Below are positions 8,931 through 16,410 of a stretch of DNA of 40,468 bases, piece by piece. The notes under the pieces were generated by a model. It did no database searches, was not told where the DNA came from, and was given only the letters and a program-made list of their open reading frames with translations. The stretch comes from Desulfohalobiaceae bacterium (GTDB taxonomy: Bacteria; Desulfobacterota; Desulfovibrionia; Desulfovibrionales; Desulfothermaceae), in assembly GCA_027013815.1 (NCBI GenBank), contig JALWFY010000100.1, positions 1 through 40,468 of the forward strand, given 5' to 3'. How positions within the stretch are numbered: position 1 is the stretch's first letter; the number at the start of each line of letters is the position of its first letter. The position numbers and the translations under genes were made by a program.

Positions 8931-9293
8931 ATGAAGTGTGAAAGATGTGGGACTACATTAAATTCACAGGAGGATTTATACGAATATGCCGGGCAAAAAT
9001 TATGCGAAGATTGCTATTTAGAGTTGGTGTCTACTCCTAAGACCTGTGATCCCTGGGCAGTACATAGTGCAAAAGGATTTGCTGATAAGAGAGATGGCCT
9101 GACTCCTATTCAACAAAAGATACTAGATATACTAAAAGATAAAGGCCCAACTAGTGCAGAGGAAATTTGTGCGTCCCTTGGAATAGATGAAGGGGAATTT
9201 AGGTCCAATTTTGCCCCATTGAGACATATGGAATTAGCCCGTGCGTGTAAGGTAGGGGAGAAAGTCTGTTACACATTATTTAATGGATCTTAA
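8931..9293 (+). CDS. Zinc-ribbon/winged-helix small protein
   Basis: ATG 8931 is chosen because AGGAGGT ends 7 nt before it, within the end of the TetR gene; ATG 8925 is the alternative. The product is 120 residues. Residues 1-30 form a treble-clef-like zinc ribbon (CERC at 3-6, CEDC at 26-29). Residues 55-120 look like a winged helix: LTPIQQKILDILKDKGPTSAEEICASLGID, then LRHMELARACKVGEKVCYTL. Such a layout suits a small DNA-binding or sensor partner of the TetR regulator. The gene is in an operon with it and lies 45 nt before the flavin reductase. No named family is recognised. Confidence 0.75.
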   Translation: MKCERCGTTLNSQEDLYEYAGQKLCEDCYLELVSTPKTCDPWAVHSAKGFADKRDGLTPIQQKILDILKDKGPTSAEEICASLGIDEGEFRSNFAPLRHMELARACKVGEKVCYTLFNGS

Positions 9294-9338
9294 GTACTGC
9301 ATGGTTATGTATAACAATGTAAATTAATGGAGATTTAT

Positions 9339-9902
9339 ATGGAATTGAGACCAAATATGTTTAAAAAGATACTTCCTGTTCCCTTGACCCTGATAACTAC
9401 TATTGACAAGCAAGGGATTATAAATGCCGCTCCATATGGCTGTGTAATGCCAATTCTAAGGCCACTAGATTTAATAGCAATTGCCTCTGCTCATGTTAGG
9501 GATACACTAAAAAATATCAGGGAAACCCGAGAGTTTGTGGTGAATGTAATGGGCGAGGATGACTTTAGGAAGACAATTAAGTGTGCAAAGAATTTTCCGC
9601 CCCATATTAATGAACTAGATGCTGTAGAAATTGAGTCCTTGCCATCAAAGATGGTCAAACCCCCTCGAGTGAAAAATGGTATTGGATGGATTGAAGCAAA
9701 ATTAGATAGAGAGATTCAAGGGGAAAACTATTCAATAATAATCGGCAAGGTGGTATGTGCAGAGATAAATGACAGATATGTGGAAAATGGCGAGTTAATA
9801 CAAGATCCACTTGTGATACTTATGTCGGGGTTTAGAAAAATAGGGGAACAGGTGGCCCTTCAAAAGGAATTTATAGATGATCTAAAGGCTATAAAATTTT
9901 AA
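9339..9902 (+). CDS. Flavin reductase-like (FMN-binding split barrel) protein
   Basis: ATG 9339 is preferred over 9327, because the GGAG at 9329-9332 serves it. The 187-residue protein has the split-barrel layout of the flavin-reductase/flavoredoxin family: PVPLTLITTIDKQGIINAAPYG in strands 1-2, an AHVRDTLKNIRETREFVVNV segment, and a late strand with an ENYSIIIGKVV core. These proteins bind FMN and pass electrons between NAD(P)H or flavodoxin and acceptors; flavoredoxin of Desulfovibrio belongs here. It is last in the TetR operon and faces the flavodoxin-domain gene, giving a matched pair of flavoproteins. A 13-bp hairpin separates the converging genes. Confidence 0.85.
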   Translation: MELRPNMFKKILPVPLTLITTIDKQGIINAAPYGCVMPILRPLDLIAIASAHVRDTLKNIRETREFVVNVMGEDDFRKTIKCAKNFPPHINELDAVEIESLPSKMVKPPRVKNGIGWIEAKLDREIQGENYSIIIGKVVCAEINDRYVENGELIQDPLVILMSGFRKIGEQVALQKEFIDDLKAIKF

Positions 9903-9945
9903 AACACAAAGAATGAATATCTATAATAGAGATCCAATAGATTTT

Positions 9946-9984
9946 AACTATTAGGACGTTCGTTTATGGAGCGTCCTAATAGTT
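9946..9984. terminator. Hairpin between convergent genes
   Basis: A perfect 13-bp stem (AACTATTAGGACG, 9946-9958, pairing with 9972-9984) closes a 13-nt loop. It lies between two converging genes and probably ends transcription from both sides. Neither strand has a run of T after the stem, so it is not a standard intrinsic terminator. Confidence 0.55.
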
Positions 9985-10010
9985 GGGTAAAAAGAGAATT
10001 AAAGTGTTTT

Positions 10011-10886
10011 TCAAATAATCCTTAGCTCATCCAATACATCAAAGGCAAAAGACAAAAATGGAGGCCCTCCTATTATGGCCCCACAAAATATTGCATCTTG
10101 TATTTCTATATCTGTTACCCCGTTTTTTAGTGCTTCTAAAATATGGTATTTTAAACAATCACGACATTTGTAGCTGGCTGAAAGCGCGATTTTAATGAGT
10201 TCTTGAGTGGTTTTGTCCAATGAATTGGTATTTTTTTGACATTCAATAACTTGTTTGAATTTATTTAAAAAATCTTGGTTTTTCATAATAAACCTTAAAC
10301 TACCTGGAATAAATTCCTCTTCTATATCATGTCCATTGTCCCTATCTTTGTCTTTAATCCTGTTCACAATATTTCTTACTTTATACTGGATTTCTAAAAG
10401 GTCTTTTGTATTGGGGCGTCCCTTTATGTTCCCAAGTGTTCCTTTAGTGGAAAGCTCCTCATTTTTATGAAATTCCCCAACTATATACCATTCTCCTAAT
10501 ACTGAAAATCTGAGGTGTTCAAAAAATTGTTCCATATATTTATTTGCAGGGATTGCCTCCCTTATCCCTGTATGGGGACCTGAATAGGTAACGTATGAAA
10601 CAGCATATTTGCCAGGTAATTTAGGAGAGCAAGGGATAATATCTCCTTTTTTTCTGTGTAACATGAGTTGAGAATGGATAAAATCAAGTACTGGTTTGCA
10701 CGGAAGGAATTCTATCACTGGGGTACCCAGAAAAACAAGGTCATAATCATATAAGTCAATATTTAAGTCCTTGGATACCTTTTTTATCTCAGGTATAACC
10801 CCTTGATTTTTTAATGCATCCTCAATTGAATAGGTAACCTTTTCAGTATTTTTTGTAAAAGATTGATACAAGATTAAAGTCTTCAT
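10011..10886 (-). CDS. Flavodoxin-like/AhpD-like (carboxymuconolactone decarboxylase) fusion
   Basis: The 291-residue protein joins two redox modules. Residues 1-150 are flavodoxin-like: LILYQSFTKNTEKV has the phosphate-binding loop shape, DLVFLGTPV follows, and YSGPHTGIR comes later. Residues 195-291 are an AhpD/carboxymuconolactone decarboxylase domain with the catalytic pattern E229...C241-R-D-C244-L-K-Y-H248 (CxxCxxxH), as in AhpD alkylhydroperoxidases. A possible role is reduction of peroxides or disulfides with electrons from flavin. AGGAGGT precedes the ATG at 10886, and the TetR-type operator lies immediately upstream of that ribosome binding site. The gene is therefore predicted to be repressed by the TetR protein at 8308. 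Confidence 0.82.
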   Translation of the reverse strand: MKTLILYQSFTKNTEKVTYSIEDALKNQGVIPEIKKVSKDLNIDLYDYDLVFLGTPVIEFLPCKPVLDFIHSQLMLHRKKGDIIPCSPKLPGKYAVSYVTYSGPHTGIREAIPANKYMEQFFEHLRFSVLGEWYIVGEFHKNEELSTKGTLGNIKGRPNTKDLLEIQYKVRNIVNRIKDKDRDNGHDIEEEFIPGSLRFIMKNQDFLNKFKQVIECQKNTNSLDKTTQELIKIALSASYKCRDCLKYHILEALKNGVTDIEIQDAIFCGAIIGGPPFLSFAFDVLDELRII

Positions 10887-10897
10887 AATTACCTCCT

Positions 10898-10925
10898 GTT
10901 TATAACTAACATGTTAGTTATAAAC
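10898..10925. promoter_or_regulatory. TetR-type operator, copy 2
   Basis: This perfect inverted repeat has 13-nt arms (GTTTATAACTAAC and its complement) around AT. Its core is identical to the operator at 8234-8259. It lies just before the ribosome binding site of the minus-strand gene and overlaps that gene's -10 box. A further imperfect half site (CTAATGTGTTAG) follows at 10925-10936. Confidence 0.8.
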
Positions 10926-10950
10926 TAATGTGTTAGGAATCTTTAGTCAA
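10922..10950 (-). promoter_or_regulatory. Promoter of the flavodoxin-AhpD gene
   Basis: On the minus strand, TTGACT (10950-10945) and TAGTTT (10927-10922) are 17 nt apart. The geometry mirrors the TetR promoter, including the shared TTGACTAAAG sequence and an operator starting at the -10 box. Confidence 0.5.
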
Positions 10951-11126
10951 TATAAAAATAAATATCTTATTTAGTATTAAAATGTCCTATAAGCCCAAAA
11001 GATACTCTTTTTTTATAATGGGACATTGAGTCCTATAACCAAAACCAATTAATAGACATAATTATATTGGAATATAAATTGGTTAGATTTTTGTGCTACT
11101 ATTTCTATATTTGTATTATTTTTGTC

Positions 11127-11155
11127 TTGATAATTTAATTTTTTTATTCTATAAG
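11127..11155 (+). promoter_or_regulatory. Promoter of the FmdE-like gene
   Basis: TTGATA (11127-11132) and TATAAG (11150-11155) are separated by 17 nt. The next gene starts about 20 nt after the -10 box, giving a short leader. Confidence 0.6.
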
Positions 11156-11175
11156 AGCAAAAAAGGTATAGGTAT

Positions 11176-12141
11176 GTGATGGATAGATATAGTATACTCA
11201 GGTCAATTAACCTAGATCTCATTGAATATATTCAAAAGAAGGTAAGGGTAAAGTTTGATTATAGATCTAGGGTGCCACTATGCTTTTATTTTAAGGATAA
11301 ATGTTACTGGATCCATGAGATTGTACTAGCTGTAAAGACATATAAGGAGCTACCAATAAATGGATTTATTGTGAGGTCTAACAAAGAGATATTTTTTTTA
11401 TATTTTCATTTTTTTAATTTTAACAAAAAAAAGGTTTTTAATGAAGGCAATTGGGTGTTGAGTTATAAAATTTTAAACAATGATGAAACAATGTATTTTT
11501 ATAGGGAAGAGAGAAATATGTTAGTAAACATGACATTAAAACGCATAGCAGATTTTCATGGACATGTTTGTCCTGAATTGATTATAGGGGCAAAATTTTG
11601 TGAATATGTGATGCAACTTATAAATCAAAAGGGATCAAAAAATAGTAATATATTCATTATAGCAGAAAATTCTACTTCAGCTATAGATGCAATACAAATA
11701 TTATTAGGTACTACACTGGGAAATCAACGTTTAAAAATAATAGACAAGGGCAAGCATAATTATTTGGTGTATTTTTTGAATGAGATGGTATCCCTTAAAT
11801 TTGCATTTAAGTATAGTTCATTCATAGATGGAATTGATTTTATTTCCATTGAAAAGAAAATCCTGGAAAACAATGCTACAATAGACGATGTAATTCAATA
11901 TCAAGATCTTATAGATAATAAGATTACTACCTTAATGAATTTGTCTCCAAGCGATGTATTTAATGTAGAAAAGATTCAATGGAAAGAACCAGAATATGAA
12001 ATATCTGGTTCATATTTCATGTGTTCAAGTTGTAAGGAAATAGTACTTCGCTCAAAATTAATATATTACAAGGGTAAGTTCTATTGTTCAACCTGTTTTA
12101 ACAAAATAAAATGCAGAGCAGAGTATTTAAACATACAATAA
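11176..12141 (+). CDS. FmdE-like protein with N-terminal extension and C-terminal zinc ribbon
   Basis: GTG 11176 fits the AAAAGG at 11161-11166 best; ATG 11179 is the alternative. Residues 1-115 are a beta-rich domain that I do not recognise. Residues 118-200 are FmdE-like: ADFHGHVCPELIIG (H128, H130, C132), ENSTSAIDAIQILLGTTLGNQR and DKGKHNYLVYF. In typical FmdE the second motif has Cys (D-S-C-G-V-D-A) and the third reads G-C-T-F-G-K; both cysteines are Thr here, so the metal site must differ. The C-terminus has CSSC and CSTC pairs forming a zinc ribbon. FmdE was named from the molybdenum formylmethanofuran dehydrogenase operon and has no settled function. The gene is monocistronic, with its own promoter and terminator. 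Confidence 0.78.
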   Translation: MMDRYSILRSINLDLIEYIQKKVRVKFDYRSRVPLCFYFKDKCYWIHEIVLAVKTYKELPINGFIVRSNKEIFFLYFHFFNFNKKKVFNEGNWVLSYKILNNDETMYFYREERNMLVNMTLKRIADFHGHVCPELIIGAKFCEYVMQLINQKGSKNSNIFIIAENSTSAIDAIQILLGTTLGNQRLKIIDKGKHNYLVYFLNEMVSLKFAFKYSSFIDGIDFISIEKKILENNATIDDVIQYQDLIDNKITTLMNLSPSDVFNVEKIQWKEPEYEISGSYFMCSSCKEIVLRSKLIYYKGKFYCSTCFNKIKCRAEYLNIQ

Positions 12142-12201
12142 ATTCACACAAAAACAGTTAAATAATCCCCTCTCTTTCTGTTTGATAGATAATTAGGATT
12201 A

Positions 12202-12226
12202 GGGGGCAGGTTGCCCCCATTTTTTT
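12202..12226 (+). terminator. Intrinsic terminator after the FmdE-like gene
   Basis: GGGGGC (12202-12207), a 5-nt loop and GCCCCC (12213-12218) are followed by A and seven Ts. The T run reaches into the stop of the convergent adk gene. The same stem could serve adk on the minus strand, but it has no T run there. Confidence 0.85.
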
Positions 12227-12899
12227 ATCCCTCTATTTTTGATAAGAGTTCTTGCTTAATGGTCTCAATATCCCGTGATCCATCTACTTCCACGTACTTG
12301 GTCTTACCCTGGGCTGCTAGGTCTTTAAAGAAATAGGCTGCAGCTAGAGTCCCTGTCTCTGTGTCATAATAGATATCATGCCTTTTGTTGATTGCAGCTT
12401 CATCCTGGTCATCAGACCTTGTCTTTAGTGCGCCACCACAAACCCTACACTTATCCCCATTTGGCTTAATTGCATCTATATAGATATTGTTTGGATGATT
12501 TGGATCATTTTCACAAAGTCTTCTGCCCATAATCCTGTTTTTTGCAATTTCTCTATCCAATTTAATCTCAACTACATAGTCTAAATTCATCCCAGCTTCC
12601 TGAAGTGCCTCCCATAATTTTTTTGCCTGTGTAATATTCCTTGGAAAACCATCGAGGAGCCATCCATCCTTTCCTTTTTCTTTTAATGTCTCTAATACCA
12701 TGGGAATTGTTATTTCATCAGGTACCAATTCCCCCTTATCTATATATTCTTTTGCCTTTTTTCCCAGCTCTGTGCCATTTTTGATGTGATCTCTGAAAAT
12801 AGCACCTGATTCTATGTGTGCAAGATTAAATTTCTTCTTGAGTAAAGAACCCTGGGTCCCTTTTCCACTACCATTTGGTCCAAAGATAAGTATGTTCAT
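12225..12899 (-). CDS. adk: Adenylate kinase
   Basis: Adenylate kinase interconverts ATP + AMP and 2 ADP in the cytoplasm. The 224-residue protein has the P-loop GPNGSGKGT (residues 7-15), an AMP-binding region (ESGAIFRDHI), GWLLDGFPRNITQA, and a long LID domain (RIMGRRLCENDPN...). The LID holds three cysteines (RRLCEN and CRVC) plus a downstream Asp in RSDD, a layout known to bind zinc in other adenylate kinases. AAGGAGG precedes the ATG at 12899. It is transcribed away from the PhnN-like gene. The opening MNILIFGPNGSGKGTQG closely resembles Desulfovibrio adenylate kinases as I remember them. Confidence 0.96.
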   Translation of the reverse strand: MNILIFGPNGSGKGTQGSLLKKKFNLAHIESGAIFRDHIKNGTELGKKAKEYIDKGELVPDEITIPMVLETLKEKGKDGWLLDGFPRNITQAKKLWEALQEAGMNLDYVVEIKLDREIAKNRIMGRRLCENDPNHPNNIYIDAIKPNGDKCRVCGGALKTRSDDQDEAAINKRHDIYYDTETGTLAAAYFFKDLAAQGKTKYVEVDGSRDIETIKQELLSKIEG

Positions 12900-12941
12900 T
12901 TTGGTCCTCCTTATAAGGATTTTGATTTAACCTATACAAAT

Positions 12942-12971
12942 TTGACTAGTTATTCCCTTTTTGCTTATATA
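12942..12971 (+). promoter_or_regulatory. Promoter of the PhnN-like gene
   Basis: TTGACT (12942-12947) and TATATA (12966-12971) are 18 nt apart. They lie in the divergent gap between adk and the PhnN-like gene and would give a leader of about 100 nt. Confidence 0.55.
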
Positions 12972-13078
12972 GCTTTCAGCTAAAAACTCTGCATTTAAGA
13001 AAAAAATGGAAAACAATAATTAGAGAAATTTTTCACAAAATCTTTAGCTTTTAACTACAAGGGTTGTCAATAGTTTTT

Positions 13079-13639
13079 ATGGAACGTATTGTATTAATCT
13101 GTGGCCCAAGTGGTGCTGGAAAAGATACACTTCTAAAAGAGGCAAGGGAATATTTTAAAGATTATCCCAATGTTAATTTTGTAACAAGATATATAACTCG
13201 CTCACCAGATGAATTTGAAGACAATTTTTATGTATGTACACGTGCCTTTAATATTTTAAAAGAATCAGGCTTTTTCCTAATAGATTGGAGTGCATACGGT
13301 TATTTTTATGGTATCCCTAAGTATCAGATAAGGGAAGGTTGCTGTAATTTTATCTCTGTATCTAGGAGTGCGGTGCCCCTATTTGAGCAGAAATTCGAGG
13401 ATGTGCATACCGTATTGATTACAGCAAATATAAAGACCATAGAACAGAGGCTGCACACAAGAAATAGAGAATCTCCTGTTCAGGTAAGAGAGAGAATAAA
13501 GAGGTATTTTATTGATTTTAACGCGAAAAATAAGATTGAATTTAAAAATGAGGGAACTTTTCAAGTGGTGAGGGAAGGTTTTATCTCTCTTTGTCAAGGG
13601 TTGATATTAGATTTTTTTCAAGGGCAAGATAAAAAATGA
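13079..13639 (+). CDS. phnN: PhnN-like ribose 1,5-bisphosphate phosphokinase (guanylate kinase-like fold)
   Basis: The 186-residue protein has a P-loop GPSGAGKDTLL near the N-terminus, then RYITR and an SAYGYFYGIPK segment. These align well with E. coli PhnN (GPSGSGKDSLL, RYITR, NGLYYGV, from memory). PhnN phosphorylates ribose 1,5-bisphosphate to PRPP in phosphonate breakdown. No other phn gene is nearby; the neighbours are adk, hisD and purC, and PRPP feeds both the histidine and purine pathways. ATG 13079 puts the P-loop at the usual distance from the N-terminus; TTG 13064 is possible. A nucleotide kinase with another substrate cannot be excluded. Confidence 0.75.
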   Translation: MERIVLICGPSGAGKDTLLKEAREYFKDYPNVNFVTRYITRSPDEFEDNFYVCTRAFNILKESGFFLIDWSAYGYFYGIPKYQIREGCCNFISVSRSAVPLFEQKFEDVHTVLITANIKTIEQRLHTRNRESPVQVRERIKRYFIDFNAKNKIEFKNEGTFQVVREGFISLCQGLILDFFQGQDKK

Positions 13640-13654
13640 ATAGAATGGTATAAC

Positions 13655-13908
13655 TTAACAAACTAAAGTTCCGAAAACTGTAGGTTAATAGGTAAAGACG
13701 GCAAAAGGCACATGAGGCAAAAGGCTAAAGGGCTCTAATATGATTTTGGATGTTGAATTTTGGATTTTGGATTAATTTTTAAAAGGGATTTTGTTCCTTA
13801 TTTTAATTCAAAATTCAAAATTTATAATTCAAAATTTAACAAATAGCCCTTAGCCATTATGAACAATGGGTTAGAATTGAAAAAAACGTAAATTTTTTTC
13901 ACGTTTTT
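13655..13908. repeat. Intergenic repeat, copy A (upstream of hisD)
   Basis: This copy shares about 220 bases with 16152-16371, beginning TTAACAAACTAAAGTTCCG and ending in an ACGTAAA/TTTCACGT hairpin with a T run. Inside it, GGCTAAAGGGCT (13723-13734) and AGCCCTTAGCC (13845-13855) are inverted repeats. They enclose A/T-rich TTTTGGATT-type repeats that can pair with AATTCAAAA-type repeats, giving one long imperfect hairpin. Copy A carries about 35 extra bases of the AATTCAAAA type compared with copy B. No coding capacity is seen; it looks like a non-autonomous intergenic element or a terminator-bearing repeat. Confidence 0.85.
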
Positions 13909-13939
13909 CAGAGGAAAAACATAGCCATGGGGGATTTTT

Positions 13940-15241
13940 ATGATAAAACATTTTGATTTTTCAGAGTTAGACAAGTTAAAGTCCATGTTAAAACAAAGAA
14001 AGACCTCAAACCTCCAAATAGAGCAAGAGGTACGAGATATCCTAAAACAAGTGAGGGAGAATGGAGATTTATATCTAGAGGAAATTACAAGGAAGTTCGA
14101 CTGTCCCAACTTCTCTATTTCAAACATAAAGGTAAAGATAGAAGACATAAAAAGGTCTACCTCTCTTGTCCCAGACCAAGACATTGAAATATTGAGAGAA
14201 GTCATTGAGAATGTACGGAATTTTCACAATCATCAGAAGGATAAATCATGGATACAACCTCAAGATGAGTCCCTTATCCTAGGACAATTAGTTAATCCAG
14301 TTGAAAGAGTAGGGCTATATGTCCCAGGGGGAAAGGGGGGAACTACGCCCCTTATCTCTACCCTTATCATGAATGCTGTCCCTGCCCAGATTGCTGGGGT
14401 GGGGAAGATAGTGGTAGTAACTCCTCCCTCTAAGTCAGGGGATATAAATCCCTATCTTTTGGCCACAGCAAATTTGCTGGGTATTTATGATATTTACAAA
14501 ATAGGGAGTGCATGGGCCATTGGTGCACTTGCCTATGGCACAAAGAGTGTTCCCAAGGTAGATATGATAGTAGGGCCTGGAAATATATATGTAACTATTG
14601 CCAAAAAGCTTCTTATTGGTGAGATAGGGATAGACATGATCGCAGGCCCTTCAGAAATAGTGGTCATAGCAGATGAACATGCAAATCCTTCATGGATAGC
14701 TGCAGACCTTTTGTCACAAGCAGAGCATGATTATATGGCGTGTTCTATTTTTATAACTCCAAGTAAAGGGCTTATTGATAAGGTTGAAAAAGAGATAAAG
14801 GATCAACTTGTATCTCTTGGTAGAAAAGATATAGCAGAAAAATCCCTGAAAGAGTGGGGGGCATTTATCCACACAAAAGACATTGAACAGGCAATAGATG
14901 CAGCCAATGAACTTGCCCCAGAACATTTGGAGATACATGTTATGGAGCCATGGAACTTTATATCCCGCATAAAAAATGCTGGGTGCGTATTTTTAGGTGA
15001 ATTTTGTCCTGAACCAGTGGGAGATTATTTTGCAGGACCAAACCATGTACTCCCAACCACTTCTACTGCTAGATTTTCTTCTGGACTTTCTGTTGAAACC
15101 TTTTATAAAAAGACCAATCTCATCTGGGCAACCAAGGACTATGTAAATAAAAATGCACACAAGATTGCAAGGCTTGCTAGACTAGAAGGGCTTGAAGCAC
15201 ATGCAAGGAGCGCTGAGATAAGGATAAGACAGAATAAATAA
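13940..15241 (+). CDS. hisD: Histidinol dehydrogenase
   Basis: HisD performs the last two steps of histidine synthesis: NAD-dependent oxidation of L-histidinol to L-histidine, with zinc. The 433-residue length is typical. Visible hallmarks are YVPGGKGGTTPLISTLIMNA, VGPGNIYVTIAKKLL, IDMIAGPSEIVVIADE and the metal/catalytic segment LLSQAEHD. Further along come ELAPEHLEIHV and FCPEPVGDYFAGPNHVLPT. GGGGGA precedes the ATG. The gene lies between repeat copy A and purC, 28 nt before purC, and is likely cotranscribed with it. No other his gene is in the window. Confidence 0.97.
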   Translation: MIKHFDFSELDKLKSMLKQRKTSNLQIEQEVRDILKQVRENGDLYLEEITRKFDCPNFSISNIKVKIEDIKRSTSLVPDQDIEILREVIENVRNFHNHQKDKSWIQPQDESLILGQLVNPVERVGLYVPGGKGGTTPLISTLIMNAVPAQIAGVGKIVVVTPPSKSGDINPYLLATANLLGIYDIYKIGSAWAIGALAYGTKSVPKVDMIVGPGNIYVTIAKKLLIGEIGIDMIAGPSEIVVIADEHANPSWIAADLLSQAEHDYMACSIFITPSKGLIDKVEKEIKDQLVSLGRKDIAEKSLKEWGAFIHTKDIEQAIDAANELAPEHLEIHVMEPWNFISRIKNAGCVFLGEFCPEPVGDYFAGPNHVLPTTSTARFSSGLSVETFYKKTNLIWATKDYVNKNAHKIARLARLEGLEAHARSAEIRIRQNK

Positions 15242-15269
15242 AGACACATATTCCAGGAGGTAGATATTA

Positions 15270-16163
15270 ATGAGGGTGGTGACTAAGACCAATATTAAGG
15301 AGTATCCTCTTGTTGCGAGGGGAAAGGTGAGGGATATATATGAAATAGATAAAGATAGCCTGCTTATAGTGACCACAGATAGGATGTCTGCCTTTGATGT
15401 GGTATTAGAAGACCCTATTCCCTATAAAGGTGTAATATTGAATTTGTTAACCTTATTTTGGATGGATAGGTTCAAACATTTAGTGCCAAATCATTTACTT
15501 GAGATCCATGTAGAGGACTTTCCAAAGGATTTGAAAAGATACAAAGATGAGCTTGAAAACAGAGCAGTTATAGTAAAAAAGGCAAATCCACTTGCAATAG
15601 AGTGTATTGTTAGGGGATATATCTCTGGTTCTGGGTGGAAGGACTATGTAAGATCAGGGACCATTTGCGGACACAAACTTCCCCATGGCCTTAAGGAATC
15701 ACAAAGACTTCCAGAACCAATCTTTACCCCTTCTACAAAGGCAGATATTGGGGACCACGATGAGAATATTACCTTAGATGAGGCAAGGGAAAAAATAGGG
15801 GGAGAAATTTTTGAAAAAGTAAGACATATATCCCTTGAAATATATAAACAGGCCAGTGAATATGCCCTTGGTAAGGGGATTATAATAGCTGATACCAAGT
15901 TTGAATTTGGTATTATAGGGGATGAGCTCTATTTAATAGATGAGGTATTGACCCCTGATTCTTCAAGGTTTTGGCCAAAGGATGAATATGAACCTGGTAG
16001 GGGGCAAAAGAGCTTTGATAAACAGTATTTAAGGGACTGGCTGATGGCTAATTGGGACATGAGAGGGACTCCGCCAAGGCTCCCTGAGGATGTAATAGAG
16101 AACACAAAAAATAAATACTTGGAAGCATTATACATGTTAACTGGGGAAAGATTAACAAACTAA
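15270..16163 (+). CDS. purC: Phosphoribosylaminoimidazole-succinocarboxamide (SAICAR) synthase
   Basis: PurC joins CAIR and aspartate with ATP in purine synthesis. At 297 residues it is the longer form. Motifs seen are RGKVRDIYEID, TTDRMSAFDVVLEDPIPYKGVILN, ECIVRGYISGSGWKDY, IADTKFEFGI and LIDEVLTPDSSRFW. AGGAGGT at 15255-15261 sets the start. The last codons (LTN-stop) lie inside repeat copy B, which starts at 16152, so the C-terminal end has been supplied or reshaped by the repeat. Confidence 0.97.
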   Translation: MRVVTKTNIKEYPLVARGKVRDIYEIDKDSLLIVTTDRMSAFDVVLEDPIPYKGVILNLLTLFWMDRFKHLVPNHLLEIHVEDFPKDLKRYKDELENRAVIVKKANPLAIECIVRGYISGSGWKDYVRSGTICGHKLPHGLKESQRLPEPIFTPSTKADIGDHDENITLDEAREKIGGEIFEKVRHISLEIYKQASEYALGKGIIIADTKFEFGIIGDELYLIDEVLTPDSSRFWPKDEYEPGRGQKSFDKQYLRDWLMANWDMRGTPPRLPEDVIENTKNKYLEALYMLTGERLTN

Positions 16164-16371
16164 AGTTCCGAAATCTACAGGTTAATATAAAAGGCGGCAA
16201 AGGGCGAAAGGCTAAAGGGCTCCAATATGATTTTGGATGTTGAATTTTGGATTTTGGATTAATTTTTAAAAGGGACTTTAATTCAAAATTTAACAAATAG
16301 CCCTTAGCCATTAGCCTAATGTAAACAATGAGTTAGGATTCAGAAAAGACGTAAATTTTTTTTACGTTTTT
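16152..16371. repeat. Intergenic repeat, copy B (end of purC)
   Basis: This is the second copy of the element at 13655-13908, in the same orientation, starting inside the last codons of purC. It has the same inverted repeats (GGCTAAAGGGCT 16210-16221, AGCCCTTAGCC 16299-16309) and ends with an ACGTAAA/TTTACGT hairpin followed by Ts (to 16371), which would make a terminator for hisD-purC. Confidence 0.85.
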
Positions 16372-16410
16372 GAAATAAAAAGCTTATTTTAATGTAAAAG
16401 GAAATTTATC

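Noticed and set aside
13723-13855. CRISPR-like repeats in the intergenic element
   Set aside because: The short TTTTGGATT/AATTCAAAA units are irregular and make one hairpin; there are no evenly spaced unique spacers and no cas genes.
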